Position numbers and translations under genes: made by a program. Positions 1 through 6,772 of a stretch of DNA of 14,519 nt are shown here, in pieces. The stretch covers positions 1-14,519 of the forward strand of contig DEIW01000003.1 in assembly GCA_002352705.1 (NCBI GenBank), in the 5' to 3' direction. The stretch is from Bacteroidales bacterium UBA2764. Lineage in GTDB: Bacteria > Bacteroidota > Bacteroidia > Bacteroidales > Paludibacteraceae. The notes under the pieces are model-generated. The model worked only from the letters and a program-made list of their open reading frames with translations, did no database searches and was not told where the DNA came from. Each line of letters begins with the position of its first letter. Within the stretch, counting starts at the first letter, position 1.

Positions 1-2
1 GC

Positions 3-1967
3 GAGGATGAGATGTATCGTGTAAGCATGGTGGATAACACCTTAGAGGATTACGTGACACTGGATGCCACATATGGCGGAGGAGAACACGCAGAAAAGAG
101 CGGATATGAGTACGGTTCGAAACCGGCATTGCAGGGCTTCACGTTTAACGCTACGATGGCGGCAGATGGATTGCTGCCGTTAGGTTTGATAGACGACGGC
201 GCAGGTAATGATCTGCAAGTCGGTATCGAGCGTCAGGCAGATATGGAAGCCCGTCTGATGGTACTCGGTATCAATGGTTATGCAATGGAGCGTCTGACGG
301 ACGACGGACAGACTGTCGTGGTGAACGCGTTGAAGTACCTGATGAAGAAGAACTCGGAAGATATCGCGGACTGCTCGAACACCTTCGTGGGTGGTGCAGA
401 AGGAGAAGAGACGAACTGGAATAATGCGGCGAACTGGTCGGGTAATACTGTGCCGGATAAGACGCAGAAAGTGCGTATCGTAGCTCCGTGTGTAATAATG
501 AATGGCACGAAGGCACGCGTAGCAGGTGTCATTATCGCTCCAAACGGTAAGTATAACCACGATTCGGATAATGCTACCGGTAGTCTGACGATCTCTGCCG
601 GCGCTGCACTGATTGTAGATGGCAAGGTAGAGGCCGCAACGGCTCCGTACTTCACGAAGACCCGCGCTACCAGTGCCGGTGATCTGGCAGTACTGGCTAA
701 TTCCGACGGAAACGGTACTCTTATCTTCGATAATGGAGAGGGAGAGACAAAGGCGACGATACAAATGCACAGCAAGGCAGTATCCGATGCCGATAATGAT
801 TATGAGAATCTAACATGGCAGTATGTAGCCGTCCCGTTCAGCGACAACAATAATGCCCACCACAACTACTATGATAGTTGGCTCTATGCTTGGGCAGCAG
901 ATAACAGCGGTTGGGAGGCTATTCCGAATAGAGGCAACGTTTATCCGTGGATAGGCTATTGCATCACCCAAGATGCACCCAAAACATACACGATGGACGG
1001 AACATTGGTAGAAACGACCGAACAAGAGTTCACTGTTCCGGCCGGTGTTCCTGCTGCCCCTGTAGAGAAAGTGATCGGTAATAGTTGGACTGCGCCGCTA
1101 CAGGTTAAGCAGTTCACGGATGAAGACTTTGGTTCGTTGACTAAGAATATCTATCTGTTCAATACGGGCTATGATCCTAACGGCGAAGGTAATTTCGACA
1201 AAGCAGATGGACGATATGAAGGCGGTACTTACGTAACGATACCTATTCATTCATCGACTTACACAGGAGACTCGCTGGTAAGTTCGCTGCAGGCATTCTT
1301 CGTCAAGAACGAGAGCGGAAGCGAAGCAACGCTGACGCTGGACTACGATCGTCATGTTCGTCCGACTCGCTCAACGGATAAGGTTAATGCCGGTCCTATG
1401 CACGCGCCGAGCCGATTCATTGCGAGCGACGAACCGACAGTGCTTAAGATCTGGGCAAGCGGTAGCCGCTACGATGACCGTCTGATCCTTCTTGAGCGTG
1501 AAGACTTCAGTACCGGTTATGATGCCGGATGGGATGGCGACAAGTGGAAAGAAGGCGATGCTTCGCCGCGCATCTATACGATTATGGAGAGTGGAGAAGA
1601 GGCTATTACCGCTACGCCGGAACTCGAAGGAACGATCATCGGTTTCCGCGCGGGCGAGGACAACAGTTATACGTTACGATTCGAATACAACGAGTCCGAC
1701 GATCCGCTTTACATCCTCGATACGGAGAATCGTATATACACCCGCGTACTAACCGATCAGACCTATCAGTTCACGACGAACGACAAGGCGGCACATAGCC
1801 GCTTCGTACTCACGCGTACTGACGGTCAGATGACGCCGACCGGAATAGATGATGTACAAGGCGACAAAGTGCACGAAGCAAAAGCAAAGAAATTCATCAT
1901 GGATGACAAGATGTATATATTGTTTAACGGCCGCGTCTTTGACGCAACAGGCAAGGCAGTTAAGTAA
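3..1967 (+). CDS. Large surface/secreted protein with T9SS-like C-terminal tail (5' end outside window)
   Basis: The reading frame is open to the left edge of the window (codons for E-D-E precede the first ATG at 12). No signal peptide follows that ATG, so the true start lies upstream and this is the C-terminal part. The 651 visible residues after the ATG are rich in G, T, N, D and aromatics, as in Bacteroidota surface proteins. One stretch (about residues 120-180, WNNAANWSG then IIAPNG) resembles a beta-repeat region. The end is characteristic: a 'SYTLRFEY...LYILDTE' block, then 'AAHSRFVLTRTDG', a TGIDDV linker, and a final NGRVFDATGKAVK. This is the form of the C-terminal sorting domains used by type IX secretion in Bacteroidales, so export and surface attachment are likely. 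The passenger function is not recognisable. The next gene follows 43 bp downstream on the same strand. Confidence 0.75.
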   Translation, partial: EDEMYRVSMVDNTLEDYVTLDATYGGGEHAEKSGYEYGSKPALQGFTFNATMAADGLLPLGLIDDGAGNDLQVGIERQADMEARLMVLGINGYAMERLTDDGQTVVVNALKYLMKKNSEDIADCSNTFVGGAEGEETNWNNAANWSGNTVPDKTQKVRIVAPCVIMNGTKARVAGVIIAPNGKYNHDSDNATGSLTISAGAALIVDGKVEAATAPYFTKTRATSAGDLAVLANSDGNGTLIFDNGEGETKATIQMHSKAVSDADNDYENLTWQYVAVPFSDNNNAHHNYYDSWLYAWAADNSGWEAIPNRGNVYPWIGYCITQDAPKTYTMDGTLVETTEQEFTVPAGVPAAPVEKVIGNSWTAPLQVKQFTDEDFGSLTKNIYLFNTGYDPNGEGNFDKADGRYEGGTYVTIPIHSSTYTGDSLVSSLQAFFVKNESGSEATLTLDYDRHVRPTRSTDKVNAGPMHAPSRFIASDEPTVLKIWASGSRYDDRLILLEREDFSTGYDAGWDGDKWKEGDASPRIYTIMESGEEAITATPELEGTIIGFRAGEDNSYTLRFEYNESDDPLYILDTENRIYTRVLTDQTYQFTTNDKAAHSRFVLTRTDGQMTPTGIDDVQGDKVHEAKAKKFIMDDKMYILFNGRVFDATGKAVK

Positions 1968-1994
1968 TGTTTAGTGTTGAATGTTTAATGTTTA
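1967..1994 (+). repeat. Three short direct repeats ATGTTTA between the first two genes
   Basis: ATGTTTA occurs at 1967-1973, 1981-1987 and 1988-1994, starting at the stop codon of the surface protein gene. Two copies are directly adjacent. The function is unknown. It may be simple sequence drift in an AT-rich spacer. Confidence 0.4.
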
Positions 1995-2010
1995 GAGAGA
2001 GTAAAGAATT

Positions 2011-2454
2011 ATGAAAAACGTTATGAAAACTGCATTGCGTAATACAAAATTAGTGATGATCCTGGCTTTCCTGCCGGCGCTGCTCAGCGCCGCGCAGGCA
2101 CAAGCCGTGGATTATAAGAACAGCTATCAGCCGTCAGGAATCAGCATTCATCCGTCTGCCGCGAGCGGGCAGGTGGCAACTCCGGCGGCTACGTTCCATT
2201 CAACGAGCGTTTATTCCGGTCAATGGGAAGAGCAGGGGAGTATGACTCCGATGCTCAATAGCGACGGAACGGTGAATGACGAGGCATATATGAGCAGCAG
2301 CGCCAGTGCCCCCGGACGCTCTATCCGAAAAGGAACCGGTACTCCGGGAAAGCCGGACGATAATAAGCAGCCTCTCGGCGATGGATGGCTGCCGCTGATG
2401 CTGCTCCTATGCGCGTACGCGATATATAAGGTACGTGCGCGTTCGCGTTCTTAG
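2011..2454 (+). CDS. Small exported protein with signal peptide and C-terminal membrane anchor
   Basis: The 147-residue product has a signal peptide at residues 1-31: basic MKNVMKTALRNTK, a hydrophobic core, and an AQAQA cleavage region. A low-complexity, Ser/Gly/Pro-rich and probably disordered middle follows. Near the C-terminus is PLGDGWLPLMLLLCAYAIYKVRARSRS, a single hydrophobic segment capped by arginines. This G-D-G plus transmembrane plus basic-tail ending is common in small Bacteroidales proteins encoded just downstream of type IX cargo. Together with the co-directional 43-bp spacing, this suggests an accessory envelope protein for the upstream gene. No enzymatic motif is visible. The start is the ATG immediately before the signal peptide; no strong Shine-Dalgarno is present, which is usual for Bacteroidota. 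Confidence 0.7.
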   Translation: MKNVMKTALRNTKLVMILAFLPALLSAAQAQAVDYKNSYQPSGISIHPSAASGQVATPAATFHSTSVYSGQWEEQGSMTPMLNSDGTVNDEAYMSSSASAPGRSIRKGTGTPGKPDDNKQPLGDGWLPLMLLLCAYAIYKVRARSRS

Positions 2455-2542
2455 CCACAAGGGCACGATTATTACGGCAAATGGGTCGCAAAAGACTAAA
2501 CCACTCCGCTAATTAGTAGAAGCGACCATTGCCTCCGCTCTT

Positions 2543-2564
2543 CCCACAGATTAAAATCTGCGGG
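2543..2564. repeat. Inverted repeat upstream of the tRNA
   Basis: CCC-A-CAGATT pairs with AATCTG-C-GGG around a 2-nt AA loop, giving 9 pairs with one mismatch. It has no following T-run in either direction, so it is not a typical terminator. It may be a weak 3' structure for the small exported protein. The rest of the spacer 2455-2605 holds a short direct repeat, CTAATAAA(A)GG at 2569-2579 and 2590-2599, and no ORF. Confidence 0.35.
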
Positions 2565-2605
2565 AGCCCTAATAAAAGGGGAAAATGATCTAATAAAGGC
2601 GCTTC

Positions 2606-2689
2606 GCGCAGGTGGTGAAATTGGTATACACGCTACTTTGAGGGGGTAGTGGTCGCAAGATCGTGTGAGTTCGAGTCTCATCCTGCGCA
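2606..2689 (+). tRNA. tRNA-Leu (anticodon GAG)
   Basis: The sequence folds as a class II tRNA. The acceptor is GCGCAGG (2606-2612) paired with CCTGCGC (2682-2688), with discriminator A at 2689. The anticodon stem is CTACT/GGTAG, with loop TTGAGGG and anticodon GAG at 2640-2642. A long variable arm follows (2650-2665), as expected for Leu, and the T-arm has TTCGAGT as loop. CCA is not encoded; the bases after the discriminator are C-T-C. The GAG anticodon reads CTC/CTT leucine codons. The 3' end overlaps the antisense 3' end of the recombinase gene, consistent with use of this locus as an integration target. Confidence 0.95.
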
Positions 2690-4219
2690 CTCTGAGACAT
2701 CTTCTTCGGAAGGTGTCTCTTTTTTATTTCCATAACTCCCTGTAATTCTGTCAAATAAGTCATATACTTCATTACGATTTTCGGTTCGATAATTGTGATT
2801 TTTGTTGTTCCAAAAAATTCCGTGAGGAAATGTCAATTTTTGGATTCTTTGCCGCGTTTCTAAATCCGAGTCACGCCACAAAACGCTTAATTTAGAACAA
2901 GTTACGAGTATATCTCGAATCTTCCTATCAAGGTTCGATAAATTTTCTTTGTAGTTTTCGAGTTCGGCGTCAATTGCGGCTATTTCTTCCTGTAAACCTG
3001 TTACCGTTTCACGATACAAGTCTTCGTCAACGAACTGTCCTGTAGCAAATCTTCTTCGACAGTTAGTCAATTCCTTCTCCTTTTCCGAGCGTTGTTTCTT
3101 GAGAAGTGTAGCATGTTTAATATTCTCATCATCGTTGGTTCTTACCATACTACGAAGCATTGATTCATACTGAGTGAGAAGTTCCATAGGGATGTCCATG
3201 CTCTTCAGTAGCGAGAAAAAACTGTCATGTAATTTCTTGGCTGCGATATTAGTGCCGCATCCTATCTTGTTACACTTGTAGTAATCGCAGTGCTTCGCTT
3301 TGACGGTATAGGCCGTAAAGGGAGTGCCACAATCATCACAGTAAACAAAACGTTTAAGAGGAAAGTTGTCTTTCCTCTTTTTATGTTTGTACTTTCCTGA
3401 TTTATCGGACATGATTTTTTGGACAAGCAACCAATTCTCAAAACTAACCGCCTTCTCTATTTTCCCATCTACCATTCCCTCATCAAGCATCTTAGACTGT
3501 ATCTTCCCTGCATAGAACGGATTGTTGAAGTAATGGTTTAAGGTTTGCTTGGTGATGTCCAAACCTATGATTTTCAATTTCTCAAGTATCTCCGCATTAG
3601 AATAACCTTCTATCTTCCATCGGAACGCTTTAGCTATCTTGCGCCCTACGTCATTCAGTTTACATACAGCGTTTATACTTTTCCCTTCACGAACATAGCC
3701 CGCAGGCAGAACTCCCGTATAGGCTCCCATCTCATAACAATGCTTGCGTCCTGAGTAGAACTTATCGGTGCGCTTATCATTATCCCATGTTGCCATCAAT
3801 AATAGATTGGAGGCTATCATTATATGATCCTTGGTGTCGGTCTGAAACCCATGCTTGACAGAATACACAACCACACCCATATCGTATAACTCTCGTATTA
3901 TCCCTATTGCTTGTGCAGCGTCTCGGCTGAATCTGTCAAACTCAGAGCAGATAATCTTGCTTATACTAGTATCCTTCTTTACTCGTTTAATCATTGCTTT
4001 GAACAAGTCACCTGGCACCTTAGCCGATTCGTGTGTTCCACCAAAGGGCTTTTGTTCCGCATCATCCTGCCAAACGATGTTCAATCCATGTTCTTGAGCA
4101 TACCGTTCACATATCTGTTTTTGGTAATCAAGGCTTCCTCCGTTTTCCTCTTGTTTAGCTGTGGATACTCGTGTCCATATCACACATCCATTTGATACCC
4201 TTAATTGAAATTTTAACAT
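2678..4219 (-). CDS. Large serine recombinase (site-specific integrase family)
   Basis: The 513-residue product has the order of a large serine recombinase. A resolvase-type catalytic domain spans residues 11-150, with TRVST (Arg17 and nucleophile Ser19) and DRFSRD at 95-100. A recombinase domain follows (about 155-270, 'NNPFYAGKI' at 232-240). Next is a zinc ribbon with cysteines 294, 297, 316 and 321, then a charged coiled-coil region (about 350-435) and a C-terminal tail. The length fits the family. It would cut and join att sites through a phosphoserine link, integrating or excising an element. The gene abuts tRNA-Leu: its stop and last three codons are in the tRNA, and residues 499-510 are encoded by the tRNA terminator. 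Nearby - strand genes (Rep-like, 178-aa protein) are probably its element. The ATG at 4219 is the only start that leaves room for the N-terminal strand. Confidence 0.9.
   Translation of the reverse strand: MLKFQLRVSNGCVIWTRVSTAKQEENGGSLDYQKQICERYAQEHGLNIVWQDDAEQKPFGGTHESAKVPGDLFKAMIKRVKKDTSISKIICSEFDRFSRDAAQAIGIIRELYDMGVVVYSVKHGFQTDTKDHIMIASNLLLMATWDNDKRTDKFYSGRKHCYEMGAYTGVLPAGYVREGKSINAVCKLNDVGRKIAKAFRWKIEGYSNAEILEKLKIIGLDITKQTLNHYFNNPFYAGKIQSKMLDEGMVDGKIEKAVSFENWLLVQKIMSDKSGKYKHKKRKDNFPLKRFVYCDDCGTPFTAYTVKAKHCDYYKCNKIGCGTNIAAKKLHDSFFSLLKSMDIPMELLTQYESMLRSMVRTNDDENIKHATLLKKQRSEKEKELTNCRRRFATGQFVDEDLYRETVTGLQEEIAAIDAELENYKENLSNLDRKIRDILVTCSKLSVLWRDSDLETRQRIQKLTFPHGIFWNNKNHNYRTENRNEVYDLFDRITGSYGNKKETPSEEDVSECAG
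2694..2725 (+). terminator. Intrinsic terminator of tRNA-Leu
   Basis: GAGACA-TCTTC (2694-2704) pairs with GAAGG-TGTCTC (2709-2719) around a TTCG tetraloop, giving an 11-bp stem with one G-T wobble. Six T residues follow (2720-2725). It sits 4 nt after the tRNA, so it terminates the tRNA transcript. On the other strand there is no T-run after the stem, so it works only in the + direction. It lies wholly inside the last codons of the antisense recombinase gene. Confidence 0.85.
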
Positions 4220-4241
4220 ATTTTCTTACTGTATTTTAAGT

Positions 4242-4272
4242 GTTTTGCCTGCCGTCACCGGCAGGGCAAAAC
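4242..4272. repeat. Strong hairpin just upstream of the recombinase gene
   Basis: GTTTTGCC-TGCCG pairs with CGGCAG-GGCAAAAC, 8 plus 5 pairs with one bulged base and a very short loop. It lies 22 bp upstream of the recombinase ATG and downstream of two tiny ORFs. There is no T-run on the - strand, so a simple terminator is unlikely. It could be an operator, a leader structure limiting recombinase expression, or a recombinase binding site. It is GC-rich in an AT-rich background. Confidence 0.6.
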
Positions 4273-4288
4273 GGTTAATAAATGTTTT

Positions 4289-4381
4289 TTACTGCGCAAG
4301 AATAGCCATCATAAATAACTCTTGCATGAAGTTGTCTAATAGTTTTCTCACATCGGCATTTAGATTTTCAAGGTTGAACAT
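4289..4381 (-). CDS. Possible 30-residue small ORF
   Basis: ATG at 4381 to TAA at 4289 encodes MFNLENLNADVRKLLDNFMQ and ten further residues, which would form an amphipathic helix. It overlaps the end of the next small ORF in another frame by 22 nt, an arrangement that would allow coupled translation. It is too short to assign. It may be a real small regulator or a decayed gene fragment. Confidence 0.25.
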   Translation of the reverse strand: MFNLENLNADVRKLLDNFMQELFMMAILAQ

Positions 4382-4503
4382 GCGTTAGTACTCGTTAATT
4401 TTGCATGGCTGTAGTTCGCAGCCCAAGAGAGAAGGCTTCTTAGCCCCGCGTGTTTCTCATTGTCGCACAAGAGAACCACATCAAAATTTTCTTCTTTTGT
4501 CAT
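4360..4503 (-). CDS. Possible 47-residue small ORF
   Basis: ATG at 4503 to TAA at 4360. The product begins MTKEENFDVVLLCDNEKHAG and contains 'LRSLLSWAANYSHAKL'. The first 30 residues look like a folded beta-alpha unit. It lies 69 nt downstream of the Rep-like gene on the same strand and could be co-transcribed. No family is recognised. With the overlapping 30-residue ORF it could also be one gene broken by a frameshift. Otherwise the spacer 4220-4572 holds only the hairpin at 4242-4272. Confidence 0.3.
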   Translation of the reverse strand: MTKEENFDVVLLCDNEKHAGLRSLLSWAANYSHAKLTSTNACSTLKI

Positions 4504-4572
4504 ATGATGATTTTTCTTTTAGTTTATTTCGAGTTAATCGGCCCAGCGTACAAGTTTTGTGCCAGTAATAAC

Positions 4573-5670
4573 TTATGCAACTAAATTAGTATATTTTCTA
4601 CATTCTTCATACTTAATCGTTAGCATATCTTTCACCTTCTTTATACTAGTTTCCATCTTGTTTTTAAATACTCCTCGTCCATTACATATGTCGATATAAG
4701 GTTGGAGATAAATCGTTCTCCAAGGTTTACGATACCTTCTTAATTCTTCTTCGATCTTTTTTAAGTTGAAGTTGTAATGCTTGGCCAATAGATACTGTTC
4801 GTGCTCTTTTAGACTATTAAATGCAACGTCTTGTATATTTTGCGGACGAGGAAATTGTATCAGTTCGTTATAGATAGTTAATATAGGTTGCGCTTTATTG
4901 CTAAGCACGGAACTTAATTTATTATCTCGTATTTTAAGATATTTCATTATCTGATTTGGGTTCTTTAGATTTGCTTCTATTCGGAATGAATGTGCAAATT
5001 TTTCAATATCAAATCCAATGGGGAGCCTTCCGTATCGTTTTTCTTGTTGCAATTCAAGGTACTTGTCATAAAACACCACACGAAGCTTGTTCTCCGAAGA
5101 ACTTTTGACCTTGTTCTCTAATATGAAATTAACTTCTTCGCGTAAGTCCACCTTTGTACGGCGCGTGTTACGACGATTGTTTAATGTAAACTTTCTAAGC
5201 ATTCTTGCAGTATCTTTCGTCAAAAATAAATCCTTAGTAACATCGCACTTATATACGTAAGCATTATCGATGAAATATTTCATGTCAATAATTTGAAGTA
5301 TATGATAGTACGTTTCTAAGCTACGAAGAACATCTTGGATATTATCCGCATGCAAAAGTTCCATTTTTTGAGACTGAAGGATAGCAGATGTTATTTCAAT
5401 AATTATAACATGCTTATGCTCACTCGTCTCACCGAACCATATGTGTAGATTTATCTTCTCATTTTTGCGGCGGTCGTAGACCCAGTATTCTCTACCGTCT
5501 TCTATGTGATGTTTAAAGGCATCCTTATCCAAGATTTTAAACGGTTTAAAGCCAGCATCACAAGGAACACATATCTTGAGTTTGTCAAAATACATTTTAT
5601 GTTTCCGCCTAACATAACTATCGGTGGTCTTATCTTCTTCTACCGATGCGTTTAATATTGAAATTTCCAT
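4573..5670 (-). CDS. Probable replication initiation protein, phage/plasmid II/X-like
   Basis: The 365-residue product is AT-rich in coding. It opens with a short tail, then MYFDKLKICVP (residues 26-36), the usual first strand of II/X-type replication proteins. A beta hairpin region (HIWFGE...HKHVIIIEITSAIL, about 76-98) follows. Next comes LRVVFYDKYLELQQEKR (196-212) and FRIEANL (229-235), which match the 'YDK...E...LR-E' pattern of this family. Such proteins nick the double-strand origin to start rolling-circle replication. The C-terminal 100 residues are helical and Lys-rich. I do not see a complete HUH motif, so the call rests on overall pattern. The 21-bp inverted repeat just upstream (5708-5780) is a candidate origin or operator. 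It lies between the 178-aa gene and the recombinase, as expected for a small mobile element. Confidence 0.5.
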   Translation of the reverse strand: MEISILNASVEEDKTTDSYVRRKHKMYFDKLKICVPCDAGFKPFKILDKDAFKHHIEDGREYWVYDRRKNEKINLHIWFGETSEHKHVIIIEITSAILQSQKMELLHADNIQDVLRSLETYYHILQIIDMKYFIDNAYVYKCDVTKDLFLTKDTARMLRKFTLNNRRNTRRTKVDLREEVNFILENKVKSSSENKLRVVFYDKYLELQQEKRYGRLPIGFDIEKFAHSFRIEANLKNPNQIMKYLKIRDNKLSSVLSNKAQPILTIYNELIQFPRPQNIQDVAFNSLKEHEQYLLAKHYNFNLKKIEEELRRYRKPWRTIYLQPYIDICNGRGVFKNKMETSIKKVKDMLTIKYEECRKYTNLVA

Positions 5671-5707
5671 AGTATATATAGGTATTAAATGTTTATTAGA
5701 TTGTTAT

Positions 5708-5780
5708 GTTAGAGCAGGATATCTCACCTAAGTAAATGGGAAAGATGTTACAATGCTGCGATGAGACATTCTGATCTAAC
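5708..5780. repeat. 21-bp imperfect inverted repeat upstream of the Rep-like gene
   Basis: The left arm at 5708-5728 and right arm at 5760-5780 match at 17 of 21 positions when one is reverse-complemented (GTTAGA-N-CAG-N-AT-N-TCTCA-N-C). A 31-bp spacer separates them. The pair fills most of the gap between the 178-aa gene and the Rep-like gene. Candidate roles are the origin at which the Rep-like protein acts, a dimeric operator, or a recombination site. The four differences are spread evenly, as in protein-binding repeats. Confidence 0.6.
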
Positions 5781-5799
5781 ACGTATACAAGGTTAAGTT

Positions 5800-6336
5800 T
5801 TAAGCGGCCACTTCTTCTTTTGTATGTTTTTCTATAAGTGCATCTGTCCCCTTATCGGGTTCGGGAGGATAACATCCAATGTGCTTGGCAAATCGCTTAG
5901 TTAGTGATGTAAAATCTTCATCTGATCGGAATTCAATGTCATCTTTAATAAAGACAACGCTAATTCCTAATTTATGAAGTTTCTTTGTTGTGCGCATCAA
6001 AATCATTTGAATAGAGTGAGTAAGTCCACGACATTGAGAGCACACGACTAGAGAAGTTTCTATGGCTCCATTTTCTACTCCCTCTATTAGAGTGGAAGGA
6101 TTGCTCGCCACAAAACACTTACCTTTTACTCCGTTCTGCATGAGATACGCCTTTGTGAAAGAGTCAATACTAGTTCTGATTCCCATACAATCAGACCAAT
6201 CCATCTTTTTCCCTCTATCGGTAGCAGATTGTGGAATTGGAAGAATAACGTAGTCAAATTTTCTACTTGACTTAATGCCCGAAGCATTTTCATGCTTAGC
6301 AGGCTTAGCTGCACTGTTGATGAATAAATTTTTCAT
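5800..6336 (-). CDS. Hypothetical protein, possible degenerate resolvase fold
   Basis: The 178-residue product has no confident family match. The segment LVVCSQCRGLTHSIQMILMR...LHKLGISVVFIKDDIEFRSDED (about 95-145) follows the pattern of the second half of a serine-recombinase catalytic domain, where 'LVV-KLDRLSRS...LEELKEKGV-FISL-E-ID' is typical. The N-terminal part begins with a strand (FDYVILPIP) as resolvases do, but the catalytic R-V-S motif is absent. If the resemblance is real, this is an inactive recombinase-like DNA-binding or accessory protein of the same element. Residues 1-26 are a basic, disordered tail, and the C-terminus is charged. It is preceded by a long structured leader and a strong promoter, and followed by the Rep-like gene. 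The ATG at 6336 is the only good in-frame start; a purine-rich AGAGGA lies too far upstream to serve it directly. Confidence 0.4.
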   Translation of the reverse strand: MKNLFINSAAKPAKHENASGIKSSRKFDYVILPIPQSATDRGKKMDWSDCMGIRTSIDSFTKAYLMQNGVKGKCFVASNPSTLIEGVENGAIETSLVVCSQCRGLTHSIQMILMRTTKKLHKLGISVVFIKDDIEFRSDEDFTSLTKRFAKHIGCYPPEPDKGTDALIEKHTKEEVAA

Positions 6337-6460
6337 TGCTTTACAAATGCTCTTTTTTACCGAGGCAGCGGTTCCTCTTTAAAATTATTATCGTTTTAAA
6401 TTTGGGACATAGCAGTAGCACTACTTGCGATTTGACAAATAGACTTTGAGAGGTTCACTA

Positions 6461-6566
6461 CTCTGAACAATGTCCTTGGATCCTACGGACACCTCTGCTG
6501 TTCAGAGAGAAAAAGTTCAGAACTTTATGGGTGGTACTTGGGCGTGTACTCTACTTCCAGTACCAC
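6461..6566. repeat. Cluster of three hairpins in the leader of the 178-aa gene
   Basis: First, CTCTGAACA (6461-6469) pairs with TGTTCAGAG (6499-6507), enclosing TGTCC/GGACA (6471-6475, 6487-6491) and a GGATCC core. Second, AAAGTTC (6512-6518) pairs with GAACTTT (6520-6526). Third, GTGGTACT (6531-6538) pairs with AGTACCAC (6559-6566), extended by GG/CC after a bulge. All arms are exact and the motif GTTCAGA recurs. Such density suggests a functional RNA leader or a replication/transfer origin. It is transcribed from the - strand promoter at 6669-6701. Confidence 0.6.
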
Positions 6567-6602
6567 ATTTTGATATTCATAGTTATGGCTTTTAGTATTC
6601 AT
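6525..6602 (-). CDS. Possible 25-residue leader peptide
   Basis: ATG at 6602 to TAA at 6525 encodes a 25-residue peptide starting MNTKSHNYEYQNVVLEVEYT and ending PKYHP. A GTG at 6611 would add three residues; a purine-rich AAGGAAAG lies upstream. The frame stays open back to the promoter with coding-like codons. The third hairpin of the leader lies in its 3' half and the second hairpin starts at its stop codon. Translation of this ORF would therefore compete with RNA folding, as in translational attenuation. No homologue is recognised. Confidence 0.35.
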   Translation of the reverse strand: MNTKSHNYEYQNVVLEVEYTPKYHP

Positions 6603-6668
6603 ATGTTTCACTTTATTTTGCTTTCCTTGTTTCTCTATTGATTTGATATTACGTTTGTTGATTTCGCT

Positions 6669-6701
6669 GCAAAGATACAACATATGTTTGGGATGGCCAA
6701 A
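6669..6701 (-). promoter_or_regulatory. Bacteroidota-type promoter for the mobile-element genes
   Basis: On the - strand, TTTG (6701-6698), a 19-bp spacer and TATCTTTG (6678-6671) match the Bacteroidota primary sigma factor consensus TTTG / TAnnTTTG with ideal spacing. Transcription would start near 6663, giving a leader of about 325 nt before the 178-aa gene. It lies downstream of the terminator of the ADP-ribose operon, so the two units are separate. Confidence 0.75.
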
Positions 6702-6708
6702 ATTAAAT

Positions 6709-6745
6709 TACAAATTATCTGCATTTTTCTATAGATAATTTTGTA
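6709..6745. repeat. Inverted repeat next to the promoter
   Basis: TACAAATTATCT (6709-6720) pairs with AGATAATTTTGTA (6733-6745), 12 pairs with one bulge and a 12-nt loop. It lies immediately upstream of the -33 box at 6698-6701, where an activator or repressor could bind. It directly precedes the + strand terminator at 6746. Confidence 0.5.
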
Positions 6746-6772
6746 TGATAGGGTTTCCCTATCATTTTTTTT
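6746..6772 (+). terminator. Intrinsic terminator in + orientation with no + strand gene
   Basis: TGATAGGG (6746-6753) pairs with CCCTATCA (6757-6764) around a TTT loop, followed by eight T (6765-6772). This is a strong terminator for + strand transcription, but no + strand protein gene precedes it in the element. It may protect the ADP-ribose operon from antisense reading or end an unrecognised + strand RNA. Confidence 0.7.

Noticed and set aside
180..1025. Long antisense ORFs under the surface protein gene
   Set aside because: They are mirror frames of a clearly coding + strand gene, with Ser/Arg/Cys-rich products and no domain pattern.
12..1967. ATG at position 12 as the true start of the surface protein
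   Set aside because: The frame is open upstream to the window edge and no signal peptide follows this ATG, although the C-terminal tail implies export.
2496..2772. Two - strand ORFs across the tRNA-Leu region
   Set aside because: They translate the tRNA itself; the peptide with DETRTHTILRPLPPQSSVYT is a familiar false ORF from tRNA-Leu.
3545..4195. Plus-strand ORFs inside the recombinase gene
   Set aside because: The antisense frame carries a complete serine recombinase with catalytic and zinc-ribbon motifs; these are shadows.
6461..6566. CRISPR-like array from recurring GTTCAGA units
   Set aside because: The units are hairpin arms of differing length and orientation, with no regular repeat-spacer pattern.
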